64,000 bases of DNA from the NCBI RefSeq assembly GCF_029784135.1, contig NC_073746.1, forward strand, positions 291,043,089-291,107,088, written 5' to 3'. Shown in pieces: positions 45,452-55,354 of this stretch. The position numbers and the translations under genes were made by a program. The notes beneath the pieces are model-generated. The model saw only the letters and a list, made by a program, of their open reading frames with translations, had not been told where the DNA came from and made no database searches. How positions within the stretch are numbered: the stretch's first letter is position 1; every line of letters begins with the position of its first letter. This DNA is from Toxorhynchites rutilus septentrionalis. Taxonomy: Eukaryota; Arthropoda; Insecta; Diptera; Culicidae.

Positions 45452-46433
45452 ATGGAGTCCACCAAGCAAGAAATTCGCCAAATACGTAAAATAGTTTTTA
45501 CTACCTTCGAGGTAAAACTGCAACGAAGGCGGCCGAAAAAATCGTGTAGTTTATGGACCCGATACTATAACGATTCGCACAGCACAGCGTTGGTTTGATC
45601 AATTTCGTTCTGGAGTAGTGGCTGTCGAAGATACACCCCGTACTGGAAGGCCAATCGTCGTGGAAACCGATAAAATCGTTGAAATCATCCAAGTACACCG
45701 GCATGTGAGTACTCGCTCGATTGGCCAGGAGCTGGGTATAGACCATAAAACCGTTTGGAACCATTTGCAGAAGATTGGATTCCAAAAAAGCTGGATGTAT
45801 GGGTGCCACACAACTTGACGCAAAAAAAAACTTTTAGACCGAATCAACGCCTGCGATGCACTCGACCCATTTTTGAAGAAGATGGTGACTGGTGATGAGA
45901 AGTGGATCACGTACGACAACCTAAAGCGAAAAAAGTCGCGGTGAGCCGGCCCAAACCATCGCCAAGCCCGGATTGACGGCCAGGAAGGTTTTGCTGTGTG
46001 TTTGGTGGGATTGGAAGGGAATCATCCACTATGAGCTGATCAACTATGGCCAGACCCTCAACTCAGTTTTCTACTGTGAGCAGCTTGACCGTTTGAAGCA
46101 GACGATCGACCAGAAGCGGCCAGAAATGATCAATAGGAATGGTGATGTTTTCCACCAGGACAACGCTCGGCCTCACACATCTTTGATAACCCGCTAGAAG
46201 CTACGGGAGCTCGGATGGGATGTCCTATTGCACCCACCGTATAGTCCGGACCTGGTTCCATGTGATTATCATCTCTTCCGGTCCATGCAAACGCTCTTGG
46301 TGATACAAAGTTGGCCTCAAAAGAGGCTTGCGAAAACTGGCTGACTGAGTTTTTTGCAAATAAGGAGGGCGAGTGACGGGGGGGGGGGGGGGGGTTTATA
46401 AGGGGGGGATAGTGAAGTTTCCTTCTAAAGCAT
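45452..46433 (+). pseudogene. DD34D mariner transposase, broken
   Basis: The start MESTKQEIRQIRKIV lies at 45452. A frameshift soon after moves the text to RTAQRWFDQFRSGVVAVEDT and RTGRPIVVE, the mariner helix-turn-helix and hinge. The catalytic blocks are VTGDEKWITYDN (first D), VFHQDNARPHTS (second D) and HPPYSPDLVPCDY (third D), with 34 positions between the last two, one of which is a stop. It resembles the SETMAR/Hsmar1-type (cecropia) mariners. The end of the gene, FPSKAW, is cut from its last residues (QQVCEQNGAYL, at 48251-48285) by the MITE block. Several stops, frameshifts and a 17-G run make it inactive. Confidence 0.9.
46378..46394 (+). repeat. 17-base G homopolymer
   Basis: An unbroken G run inside the decayed mariner frame, followed 7 bases later by GGGGGGG. 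The corresponding position in other mariners has no such run. Confidence 0.9.
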
Positions 46434-47116
46434 GGTTTAGAGTTCCCGTGAACGTGAACTTGGACAGGTGGTGGAATAGTACGATCATTTCACGGTGAAC
46501 TACATTGCGAACAAACAATTCAAAAAATCGTGGTGAATAGAATGATTTTGTTCACGTTCACATTCATATTACAAGTTTGGCAGTAAACATGAAGTAAATA
46601 AACACCGATCTTCAATAAAGTAATTCGGATAAAATATACAGTTGTTCACGAATCAACCCGAAGCAACGAAGTTTTTCTACTCGCGCAGAGGTCCGATTGA
46701 ATGAAATTGCATCCATATCAAAATATTCATTGAAAACTTGAAAATTGTTAAACACATCCTTTTACAGTTCACGGTGAAATAATTTTCAGAATGCCTTGGG
46801 ACATTCGAACGTGAACATGAACGGGGAAATATTTTGACGTCTATATTCACCACTGTTTTCACGTTCACGTTCACCGAAGTCGGTGAACTATGGTGAGTTC
46901 ACCAACATCTCGATTCCACGGTGGAAATTCAGAATCGTTGTGAAATATTGAATTAATCCACTTTTATCAATATACATTATGTTGAAACATGTTTTTCAAC
47001 TAGAAAATGTTCATCCCTATCGTTTTAGGATGTTTTCCACTCGTTTTATATATGGACTGATGAATTATTGACAAAAAAGTGTTTGTCCGCGTTCACGTTC
47101 ACGGGAACTCTAAACC
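46434..47116. mobile_element. MITE with GTGAACGTGAAC ends, copy A
   Basis: Ends GGTTTAGAGTTCCCGTGAAC and GTTCACGGGAACTCTAAACC are inverted. It is very similar along its length to copy B (47561-48241), in the same orientation. GTTCACGTTCAC recurs inside. It interrupts the mariner transposase near its C-terminus. Confidence 0.8.
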
Positions 47117-47120
47117 TACC

Positions 47121-47560
47121 TTAAGGCCGTTTTATATTATCCAGCACGTAGCGTAAACGGCACGTACCGACACCGGCAGACAAATACATGATGTACTCAT
47201 ATAATCAGGCATAGCAACTTCTCTGTACGGACCAGCAGCGCAGACGGAGCGGAGAAATGCTACTGGTGATTCAACCGATGTCGTACCGAAAGGTACCGAA
47301 GAGCGACGAACGCACTCATACCACGAACTTCGACGTTTGATTTGTATGTATGGTGCTACTCGCTCGTGTAATTCGTGCCCGGCACCGGCAAAATATTCTT
47401 TTCGAGAATTCCTTCATGCATTTGTCTGAAACGTGCTGTGTATGTCCGGAGCCGTTCCGCTGTATATACGCATACACATTTGAAACACACGCAATAATAT
47501 CTGTCTTGCATGAAACGTGCCATGCCGGTTACGCTACGTGCCTGATAATATAATATTACC
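47121..47560. mobile_element. MITE with GGCACGTAGCGTAA subterminal repeats
   Basis: Sits between the two copies of the GTGAACGTGAAC MITE. Left AAGGCCGTTTTATATTATCC then AGCACGTAGCGTAA; right TTACGCTACGTGCC then TGATAATATAATATTACC. The inverted ends define a separate element of about 440 bp. GC-rich for the window. Confidence 0.65.
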
Positions 47561-48241
47561 TTTAGAGTACCCGTGAACGTGAACTTGAACAGGCGGTGGA
47601 ATAGGACGATCATTTCACGGTGAACTACATTGCTAACAAACAATTCAAAAAATCGTGGTGAATAGAATGATTTTGTTCACGTTCACGTTCATTTTAAAAG
47701 TTCGACAGTGAACGTGAAGTAAATAAACATCGATCTTCAATAAAGTAACTCGGATAAAATATACAGTTGTTCACCAATCAACCCAAACCAACGAAGTTTT
47801 TTAACCCGCGCAGAGATCCGATTGATTGAAATTGCATCCATATCAAAATTTTCATTGAAAACTTGAGAATTGCTAAACATATCCTTTTACAGTTCGCGGT
47901 GAAATAATTTTCAGAATGCCTTGGGACATTCGAACGTGAACATGAACGTGGAAATATTTTGACGTCTATATTCACTACTGTTTTCACGTTCACGTTCACC
48001 GAAGTCGGTGAACTATGGTGAGTTCACCAACATCTCGATTCCACGGTGGAAATTCAGAATTGTTGTGAAATATTGAATTAATTCATTTTTATCAATATGA
48101 ATTGTGTTTGAACATGTTTTTCAACTAGAAAATGTTTCTTCCTATCGTTTCAAGATGTTTTCCTCGCGTTTTATGTATGGACTGATGAATTATTAACAAA
48201 AAAGTGTTTGCCCGCGTTCACGTTCACGGGAACTCTAAACC
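47561..48241. mobile_element. MITE with GTGAACGTGAAC ends, copy B
   Basis: Starts TTTAGAGTACCCGTGAAC and ends GTTCACGGGAACTCTAAACC. About 680 bp, in the same orientation as copy A and differing at scattered bases. The mariner coding sequence resumes right after it (TGGCAACAAGTTTGCG). Confidence 0.8.
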
Positions 48242-48426
48242 TACCTTTAACTGGCAACAAGTTTGCGAACAAAACGGCGCATATTTGACTTAAATTGGAC
48301 AATTTTAAGTATGTTAAATAAAGCGTCAAATTTCGATCAGAAATACGACATTTTTTCCCCCAACCCAATAGTAAAATAGGGCTAACGAGCAAAATTCTTA
48401 CCGCCTCGGTTTCTATAATAGGGCCC

Positions 48427-49114
48427 TACATGCAATTCTACATAAGAAACCAATGTTTGTTGAATAATAGAAAATCCCCATTATTCAGCGCCGCGAGTAA
48501 CGTGAGATAACAAAATTACTCGCTCTATTCTGGAAGCCACCTTAATTTTTAGCTCTTATTTGATACACGAGTCGATAACATATTAGGACGCCATTCTCCG
48601 TGCGGAATCGTGGAATATTGCTGCTGACGACACGACTAAGTCGGCGGTCATACTGAATGCAGCTTTGCGCGAAAATGAATCGTGTGCAATCGTGAGAAAT
48701 ATACAACTACATAGAATTATAAATCGCTCTTGCTGTCGGGAAAATTCAGTTTTGACGTACAATTACGTTTTCAGCAACATATAAAGAATTTCAATTAACA
48801 CCTTGGCGTCCGGTGCGGTCCGGTTACAGTGGTTACGTGCGCATAGTATCTCAGTGGTCGGCGATAGCACTTTAGTATCATTTGCATTCTGTTTGGGTTT
48901 TGTTTAGGTAACAACAACTTACACACGCCAACAAATTTTATGTTTTTATAAGTAGAGGAGGTGGGGACATACGGATATATTAAGAACATCAATTATATCA
49001 GTCGAAACTCATGTTCCTCCAAACTTAAATGCAGTTTCTTACATTTCAATATACTATTTTTCGAATTAATCGGCCGAATGTTTTACTAAACAGATCGATT
49101 ACCCGCATGGACAT
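48427..49114. other. Intronic, repeat family Y at 48475-48600
   Basis: GCGCCGCGAGTAACGTGAGA and GAGTCGATAACATATTAGGA match 24175-24300. A GACGTACAATTACG motif lies near 48753. The rest is not recognised. Confidence 0.4.
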
Positions 49115-49116
49115 TA

Positions 49117-49959
49117 GGGTGCCAATGAAAATGGTCAACTCGAATTTCAAAAAGTTACCACATAAAAAATGTTCACCGCCTCGAAAAAACACCCTATGCC
49201 GAATTTCAGCTCAATCGGACTTAAGGGAGAGTGGCGCAAAGCGGTCAAAGTTTGATTTTTTTTGTAAATCGAAAAATCACCCAAGGGAGTGGAGATCTAG
49301 TGTCATCTCGAAAAAAATTTTTTTATCAAAAATCGGCATTCTGGGACTTGGTTTTTCTTCGGAGTACGAAACGAAAAGTATGGTTTTGGGTGCTAATAAA
49401 AATAGTTATCTCGATTTTTCATTCGAAACTTGCTACGAAATGTTGATCTGCACGATAATATACCCTATGCAAAATATTAGCCAATTCTGACTTCATTTAC
49501 TGGTGTCACAAACGTTGAAATTTGATTTTTTTGGAAAACAAAAAAATATCTAAAATCGAGGATTTAAAAAAAAATTGATGCCAAATGTCTTAAATTTACA
49601 GTTATCTCGAACTTTTTTTGTCAAAAATCGAATTTTCAGGCGGAAAAACCGGTCCCAGAGTGCCGTTTTTTGACAAAAAAATAATTTTCGGAATGAGATC
49701 TCTACGTTTCATGCAATTTCAAAACATTTGGCATCAAAAACAAATTTTCGAAAACCCCGATTTCCTTTACTCCTCCCTCCCTTGAGCGATTTTTCGATTT
49801 TCAAAAAACTCAAACTTGGACCGCTTTGCGCCACTCTCCCTTAAGTCCGATTGTGCTGAAATTCGGCATGGGGTGTTTTTTCGAGGTGGTGAACATTTTG
49901 TATAGGGTAACTTTTTGAAATTTTAGGGTCGATTGTTTCCCATACATCCATTGGCACCC
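49117..49959. mobile_element. Long-inverted-repeat element family C, copy 2
   Basis: Starts GGGTGCCAATGAAAATGG and ends CCATACATCCATTGGCACCC, flanked by TA (match extends to ATTA/TAAT). The arms fold back around a centre near 49600; outer arm blocks CTCAATCGGACTTAAGGGAG and CTCCCTTAAGTCCGATTGTG mirror each other. Same family as 24823-25902, slightly shorter. Confidence 0.8.
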
Positions 49960-49961
49960 TA

Positions 49962-50762
49962 ATAGACATATAATGGGGGGGCATGAGGACAGGTTTGTAA
50001 TATTCACGTATGTATATCTTGAAAATTTCATGAAAGTAAGGGAACAGGGTTGAGAACTTATGAAAGCTAACGATTAGTTTAGTAAAACTTAACAATTTAT
50101 AATTTCCCGATAATATCAAGAACGGGCGGCGACAAGCCAAGTGATCCGAATTAGCGCTGCCGGCGCCAAGCGAATATTTTTTTACGAAACGTGCGAACGT
50201 CAAAATGTTAACAACCTAGATATTGCTCGCGTCACGAAAATTGTCAAATTTTGAAGGCTTTTTGCTCAGACTATCCGTGATGTACTCAACATACTTTGGC
50301 ATCAATCGATTTGTACACTCCCTAACAATTTATTGTAATATACTTTTAAAGTTTCCAATTGTTAATATGTATAAATAGCATTGAAAATAGAGCTTTAATT
50401 TCCATATATTTGTGTAGCCGCAACGCGTTTTCCTATCACGAACTAGAAAATCGGTCTAGTACTGGTTAGGAAAACACATTGCGGTCTACATGAGATAGTT
50501 AATCTAATCATAAAATTATTATTAATCATAGTTCATAAAATATTGAAGTTCTAAATCCATTGAAATAATGAACCTAGGTAGGTTCAACTAGGGCCGGAAT
50601 CAAACAGTGAAAACGAACTTTAAATCATTCGAACAGCTCAATAATCAAACTTATTTTACTGTTTTAAACAAACTGAAACACCCAATTTCACCCAGTCTAA
50701 TTCGGAAACTAGAACAATTCATTCCATTCCCTTGAGCAATATATAAAACATCCAGAATATTT
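49962..50762. other. Intronic, nothing firm recognised
   Basis: Contains the partner (50230-50340) of the fragment at 43300-43420. No frame of interest. Confidence 0.35.
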
Positions 50763-51112
50763 GGCCCTATTATAGAAATCCAGTCGATAAGAATTTTGCT
50801 CGTTAGCTCTATTTTACTATTATAGATACCGAGCAAGTCGACCGAGTGATAGCTATCGGTACAGCTGTCAGAATTTTTCGAGTTGGTCGGTTTGCTTGTT
50901 TCATATCTTCGGTGAATTATTTTGTATTGGTTTGCGTTCCTGATATTTTCCTTCGGGAAACATTTCAGAAACGCTTGAATATATGCCATTGCAACAAATA
51001 AAATTCGAGCTCGGGAAGAGATTATCTCGATTTAAAAAATACGAAATTTTGCTCGATGTGATAGTGATAGTGATTGTATCAACATCTTGATTCAATTTAT
51101 ATTATGGGGCCC
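50763..51112. mobile_element. MITE family Z, uninterrupted copy
   Basis: Ends GGCCCTATTATAGAAATC and AATTTATATTATGGGGCCC are inverted. It is a full-length reverse-orientation paralogue of the element split at 44969-48426 and shows the empty mariner site. Confidence 0.82.
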
Positions 51113-51367
51113 AATGCATCAAATCTAAGGTAACAGGATCAGACCTAGAATATTTTGAACAGCATCTGAAGAACCTTTATACCCCGCATCATAGAAATTT
51201 GATATATTTTAAATACCTTATATTTGTTAGAATAAGGTATTTAAAATATTTATATAACGCAATATAAACCAGCATTTTTTTTCACTACATTGTAAATGTT
51301 TGTAGCCTCCACGTAGATACCACAAACAACGTCGTATCAATAATAACTATGTCAATCAATGACACTA
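51113..51367. other. Intronic, nothing recognised
   Basis: Short AT-rich gap with a palindrome, AAATACCTTATATTTG. Confidence 0.3.
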
Positions 51368-52087
51368 CACCCAGGTTTTTTTTACGCGGGGGATACGTAC
51401 CTCGTAAAAAAACCGCGTTAATTGGAAAATCCGCGTAAAATAAACCGCGGTAATTCGAAAATCCGCGTTAATTGGAAAATCCGCGTAAAAAAAACATGTC
51501 ACCTAATGATAGATATCAAATGGGACTACCCTTACGTAGAACGGAAATTAAAAGGTGAGTGTTGCTCGCTTACGAAAACCCGTAGTTTTTTCCTGCAATT
51601 TCGTTGACACTGGTAGCTATAGTTCGGTTTTCCTCACGAATGAGGTCATCTGCTGTTGCTAGAAGATTCCCTTGTGATTTGCACACTCTGCTGCCGATGC
51701 ACGTGCAGTTCCACTGTTGGACCGTTCAGAGCTAAGTAGACAGGGAAATCCATTCACGAATCGCTGCCCGTAAAAACCCCGTCCCGTTGTACAGCCCGGT
51801 GAGCTACCCGTTACCCAACACCTAAAATCCACGTAAGAATCGTGATAAGGTGCGGCACTAATTTTCCTCATAAGCGCTAAAGTCCGTTACAAGCACTAAT
51901 TACCGTAATATGCTCTGAGGGAACATAAGAGAAAAATGTTTGCTGAGGGGGAGATGTGTTATTTGCACTGGTCTTTTCTTACGCGGGTACCGCGTTAATT
52001 GGAAAATCCGCGTAAAAAAAACGCGTTAATTGAAAAATCAAGGTAAAAAAAACGCGCAAGTAAAAACCGCGTAAAAAAACCTGGGTG
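51368..52087. mobile_element. MITE with CACCCAGGTTTTTTT ends
   Basis: Ends CACCCAGGTTTTTTTTACGC and GCGTAAAAAAACCTGGGTG are inverted, flanked by TA (51366-51367, 52088-52089). Repeats of CGCGTTAATTGGAAAATCCG lie inside both ends. 720 bp, no coding capacity. Confidence 0.85.
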
Positions 52088-52089
52088 TA

Positions 52090-53121
52090 AATCTATGATA
52101 ATGTTTCAAAATTGGACATATAAAATTAGTAAATATCAATACAGATTTTCTGAGAAAAAACTAAGAAAAAATAATTTTAGGCCAAAAACAAAGATTTTGT
52201 AATTTCAACCCTGCCCTATGGTTCCGATCAAGACGGGTCTATGGTACTAGGTGAGGCCGTTTCGTCACTAAGTTGGTTAGGGGAGCGGTATATGAAAACA
52301 GTACGGAAGAAAGCAGAAGGGGAATTATTTGCTTGAAGCGTGAAAGAGACAGACTGATCAGGAACGAGCTTCGGCACTAGCGTATTGTGTTTTGTTTACA
52401 AACAAAACACAGTAGACTTCCAAGATGGCTGAAGAGTGGTTTTAGCAAGTTGGCCCACCTTAGGATATACTTCTAGGCGCCTTGGTTCCGATATTGCATA
52501 GATATTCCACAAACATTAATTTCGTTATAAAATATGGGTTTATCTCGAGGACTGGACTAAATGTTATATATATATATACAGTTTTTCACATGCGATTTTA
52601 TGTGAAAATCTATATCTCATTTTTATATTGCTTTTCTCAAATGATAGCGCTTTCACGAAAAATTGAAATTTCTTTTTTTTTCAAATTCATGAATTCATAT
52701 CATGGTGAGTCCGACAAGTCTCTGCTATAATTTTAACCATAATAAATAAAGATGTCCCTAATAAAACATTTTTTTTTTATTAGAGACCCCTAATTTAACT
52801 TGAGTAAGATATTTTAACGGTATATTTAAAATGTTATTTTAACTAAATAGTCTAAATACTAAATTTTTCAAAAACTTTGCTTTACCTTATATTTTAATCA
52901 GACATCTGGATTTCGATTATTTCTTCGATTTCTCATCCGGTATGAGGTTATAAACCCATTGGTGACACGGAATGAAGGGCAGAAACTCAGTCGTAATCGA
53001 AATGGGACACCCTAAGGTTGCTGCATCACATGTATAAAGTTAAAAAAAACGGAGAGTCAGATCGCCGGTAAGCTGAGTATGCGATGAATTGTTGGTTTGT
53101 AGTAAAACATTCTTGACCAAC
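52090..53121. other. End of the 10-kb intron
   Basis: A 12-bp-arm palindrome (TGTGTTTTGTTT, then AC, then its complement) lies at about 52386-52411. A weak acceptor at about 53075 (minus, TACTCAG) opens a short frame to a stop at 53026 and could give an alternative last exon after finger exon 5. Nothing else recognised. Confidence 0.3.
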
Positions 53122-53205
53122 CCGTGTGAATTCGAATGTGTTGTTTGAGCGCCACAAGTTGCCTAAACGCCTTAGGGCATTGTGGACAAGAATGGGGACG
53201 TTCAC
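53122..53205 (-). CDS. Zinc-finger exon 5
   Basis: 84 nt, phase 1 to phase 1, with acceptor TTCATTGCAG and donor G|GTTGGT. Intact C2H2 finger CPQCPKAFRQLVALKQHIRI then H. It is the last finger before the 10-kb intron. If spliced to exon 6 at 43094 the frame continues. Confidence 0.85.
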
Positions 53206-53261
53206 CTGCAATGAAATGACTCTGCTGAATAGTTTATCTTACCAAACAATTCTCTACCAAC

Positions 53262-53345
53262 CCGTATGAGTTCGAATGTGCAGTTTGAGCGATGTATTTC
53301 CTATAAACGCCTTCGGACAATGTGGACACGAATAGGGACGTTCGT
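53262..53345 (-). CDS. Zinc-finger exon 4
   Basis: 84 nt, phase 1 to phase 1. Intact C2H2 finger [20 protein letters not shown] then H. The linker is DERPYS because the entry codon is GAC rather than GGT. Acceptor ATTCGTAG, donor G|GTTGGT; introns of 56 bp on both sides. Confidence 0.85.
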
Positions 53346-53401
53346 CTACGAATGAAAGACTCTGCTAAATGGTTCATTGTTGTAAAACATTTTTCACCAA
53401 C

Positions 53402-53485
53402 CCGTATGAGTTCGAATGTAGCTTGTTAGCGTTGGTCGATGCTTAAAAGCCTTCGGACAAAGTGGACAAGAATAGGGACGTTTAT
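53402..53485 (-). CDS. Zinc-finger exon 3 (first His replaced by Tyr)
   Basis: 84 nt, phase 1 to phase 1, linker DKRPYS. The finger reads [20 protein letters not shown] then H: both cysteines and the last histidine are present, but the first histidine ligand is tyrosine. It probably does not bind zinc normally, although the frame and splice sites (acceptor TTTGCAG, donor G|GTTGGT) are intact. Confidence 0.82.
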
Positions 53486-53540
53486 CTGCAAAGAAATTAC
53501 CCTGCCGAAAAGTTCATTGTGGTAAACCAGTTTTACCAAC

Positions 53541-53624
53541 CAGTATGAATTGGAATGTGACTTCGAAGCATTGAAGAACTCTTGAACGCTTTCGGGCAAT
53601 GTGAACAAGCATAAGGACGTTCAC
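53541..53624 (-). CDS. Zinc-finger exon 2
   Basis: 84 nt, phase 1 to phase 1. Intact finger [20 protein letters not shown] then H, linker GERPYA. Acceptor TTCTTTTGCAG, donor G|GTTGGT. Introns are 55 and 56 bp. Confidence 0.85.
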
Positions 53625-53680
53625 CTGCAAAAGAATGATCCCGCTCTATGATTTATCGAATCGAACGTTTTCCAACCAAC

Positions 53681-53764
53681 CTGTATGATTTCGAACGTGC
53701 ACTTCGAGTGCGTATTTTGAGCGAAATGTTTTATCGCATCTTTCACAGTTTAACAATGTTTGTT
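53681..53764 (-). CDS. Zinc-finger exon 1
   Basis: 84 nt, phase 1 to phase 1, acceptor ATCTTTTTCAG, donor G|GTTGGT. Finger CERCDKTFRSKYALEVHVRN then H with all four ligands. It is the most diverged of the fingers: its linker is EQTLLN instead of GERPYS, as expected for the first finger of an array. It joins in frame to the ZAD exon, whose donor is also phase 1. Confidence 0.83.
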
Positions 53765-54003
53765 CTGAAAAAGATTATTAGTCAATGTTTGCGGTGAATA
53801 ACAACCCTTTCCACAAGTATGTGACCATATGTAGTCTATCATCAAGCCTTCAAACGTCAGCCTTTCTTACATTTTTAATGAACTGAGGGTGAGTGAACTT
53901 TCTCCTGTAAGGCATCCAAATTACTTGTCTTGGTATACTTGTTGTAACAACCAGAATCAATCTCAAATTGTCTCGTCTTCGTCACTGACGAAGAATACCT
54001 CAC
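53765..54003 (-). other. Intron with possible decayed finger
   Basis: Around 53800-53900 on the minus strand the text resembles a finger (GEKVHSPSVH, later HMVT) but has stop codons and no clear C2H2 spacing. It may be a dead finger exon left in the intron. Confidence 0.35.
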
Positions 54004-54365
54004 CTTTTTCTCTCTTGGTTTGCAATTCGGGTTCCTGTGGAATTGGCGCAAAGTCCGATGTTGTATCTGTCTCAAAAATGTTAGTACTATTCGACATTTC
54101 GGGGTCATCGATAATTAACTCTGGCTCTATCTTTATGGCATTCGGTTCGGCGCTGGGCAGAATATGGAAGCAGCTCTCGGAAAGATTGTGAACAATTATG
54201 AACTCTTGCCGGCATTTGTCACATATAGGATAACTACTCAACTGGGAAGTGACACTGCACACATTTTGCAGGATAGTTTTCATCTGCTGCTCTTGGTGAT
54301 GAGAAGGGATCAGCGTATAACCAAATTCTTCGTTGCACACAGCAGAACAGAAGCTGCATTGTTCA
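54004..54365 (-). CDS. ZAD exon of a C2H2 zinc-finger gene
   Basis: Insect ZAD domains (zinc-finger-associated domain, four cysteines binding one zinc) mediate dimerisation of C2H2 transcription factors. This exon opens with EQCSFCSAV and has a second pair in YPICDKCRQEF about 45 residues later, the C-x2-C ... C-x2-C pattern. VHNLSESCFHIL follows. An acidic linker comes next (IKIEPELIIDDPEMSNS; FETDTTSDFAP) with an IKIEPE motif like a SUMO site. Acceptor TTTCAACAG at 54366; donor G|GTGAGG at 54003 is phase 1, matching all the finger exons. The first residues and the start codon must be in an upstream exon that I did not find. Without splicing, the frame would stop at 53963. Confidence 0.75.
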
Positions 54366-55354
54366 CTGTTGAAATGGAATGTAGTCGAACATCAATAGTT
54401 TTCAAAGCATGTAAATAATAAATTAGCAATTCCTTCCGCTTTCTTTTTTGTGATTTATGACCGAAAATAGAATAGTATTCAACAGGATATACAGTGATAG
54501 AAACTCTACTTCGTGTGCCACTATGAAGATCTCTTTTCCCTTCTTTCAAAAGTCATAAGCATGCTTTTGAATCATTCTATCATCAAAAACGACCTCAAAA
54601 TCACTTGAAAAAATCTCGGAGGTAGCCTTCTGAAATGACCGAAGACAGTCACAATAAACAAGGGTTACCAAGTAAAATATTGAATCGTAACACTGATCAT
54701 ACTTTCGGAATCGAATTCGAATCATTTCAAATACCGTACGAATGAGTTTGAGTCAATTTCCATACATTCGCCATTCTTAGAGAAATAAAAACAATTATTC
54801 TGAAGACAGATAGCAAACCTTTTCACTCTCATATAAAACTATGACTTTACCTAAATAGAATGTTCCGAAAGCTTATTTTTGACCTTCGAAAGAAGGGAAA
54901 AGAGATCTGCATAGTGGCGTACGAATTTAAGTTTGTATCACTGTATTCTGCTATTAAAAAGCATGTAAAAAACTTGAATTGCTGTTATTATTTCCTAATT
55001 GAAACATTCTAACATTTATGTCTCAACATTTATCAACACAAGGGGGTCATATCGGCCTATTAAGTTAAACTTAGGTTCCAATTGTGCAATTCCATACAGA
55101 ATTTACAAAATAAACTTACAAATTGTTGCTAACAATCGCCATCTCACTCTTGCAGCGAAATTTTAATTAATCGAATGAATTTAAAGATCAAAACTACCCA
55201 ATTTTAACTTGGATGCGCTAAAATTTATCTTATATTTTGGGAGCAAACAACAAACTGTGATTTGTGGTTTGAATCTCTTAAATTTATTGACAGCTTAAGC
55301 AAATGTTAATAAACGAAAAAACTAGGGATGCCAGAAGAATTCTCCAACTATATA
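54366..55354. other. Upstream of the ZAD exon; mostly unrecognised
   Basis: Apart from the MITE at 54492-54943, nothing was recognised. The missing first exon or promoter of the zinc-finger gene could lie here or further right. Confidence 0.3.
54492..54943. mobile_element. MITE with CAGTGATA ends, 452 bp
   Basis: Left CAGTGATAGAAACTCTACTT and right AAGTTTGTATCACTG are inverted. The repeat continues inward for about 70 bp through AAGATCTCTTTTCCCTTCTT and AGAAGGGAAAAGAGATCT. TA flanks both sides. Confidence 0.8.

Larger units (their letters stand above)
45267..48368 (+). mobile_element. Mariner element, expanded to 3.1 kb by nested MITEs
   Basis: Ends TCGGGTTGGGGAAAAAGAAA and TTTTTTCCCCCAACCCAA are inverted, with TA at 45265-45266 and 48369-48370. 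The empty site is visible in the family Z copy at 50763-51112 (CTATAATAGTAAAATAG in minus sense). MITEs occupy 46434-48241. Without them the element is about 1.3 kb, the normal mariner length. Confidence 0.9.
44969..48426. mobile_element. MITE family Z (GGGCCCTATT ends), split by mariner
   Basis: The left 298 bp (44969-45266) and right 58 bp (48369-48426) together match, in reverse, the uninterrupted copy at 50763-51112. The break falls at a TA, into which the mariner 45267-48368 inserted. Right end CTATAATAGGGCCC; left end diverged to GGGTCCTATTATA. Confidence 0.82.

Noticed and set aside
53026..53075. Short alternative terminal exon after finger exon 5
   Set aside because: The acceptor has a poor pyrimidine tract and the 15-residue product has no support. 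Mentioned only as a possibility.
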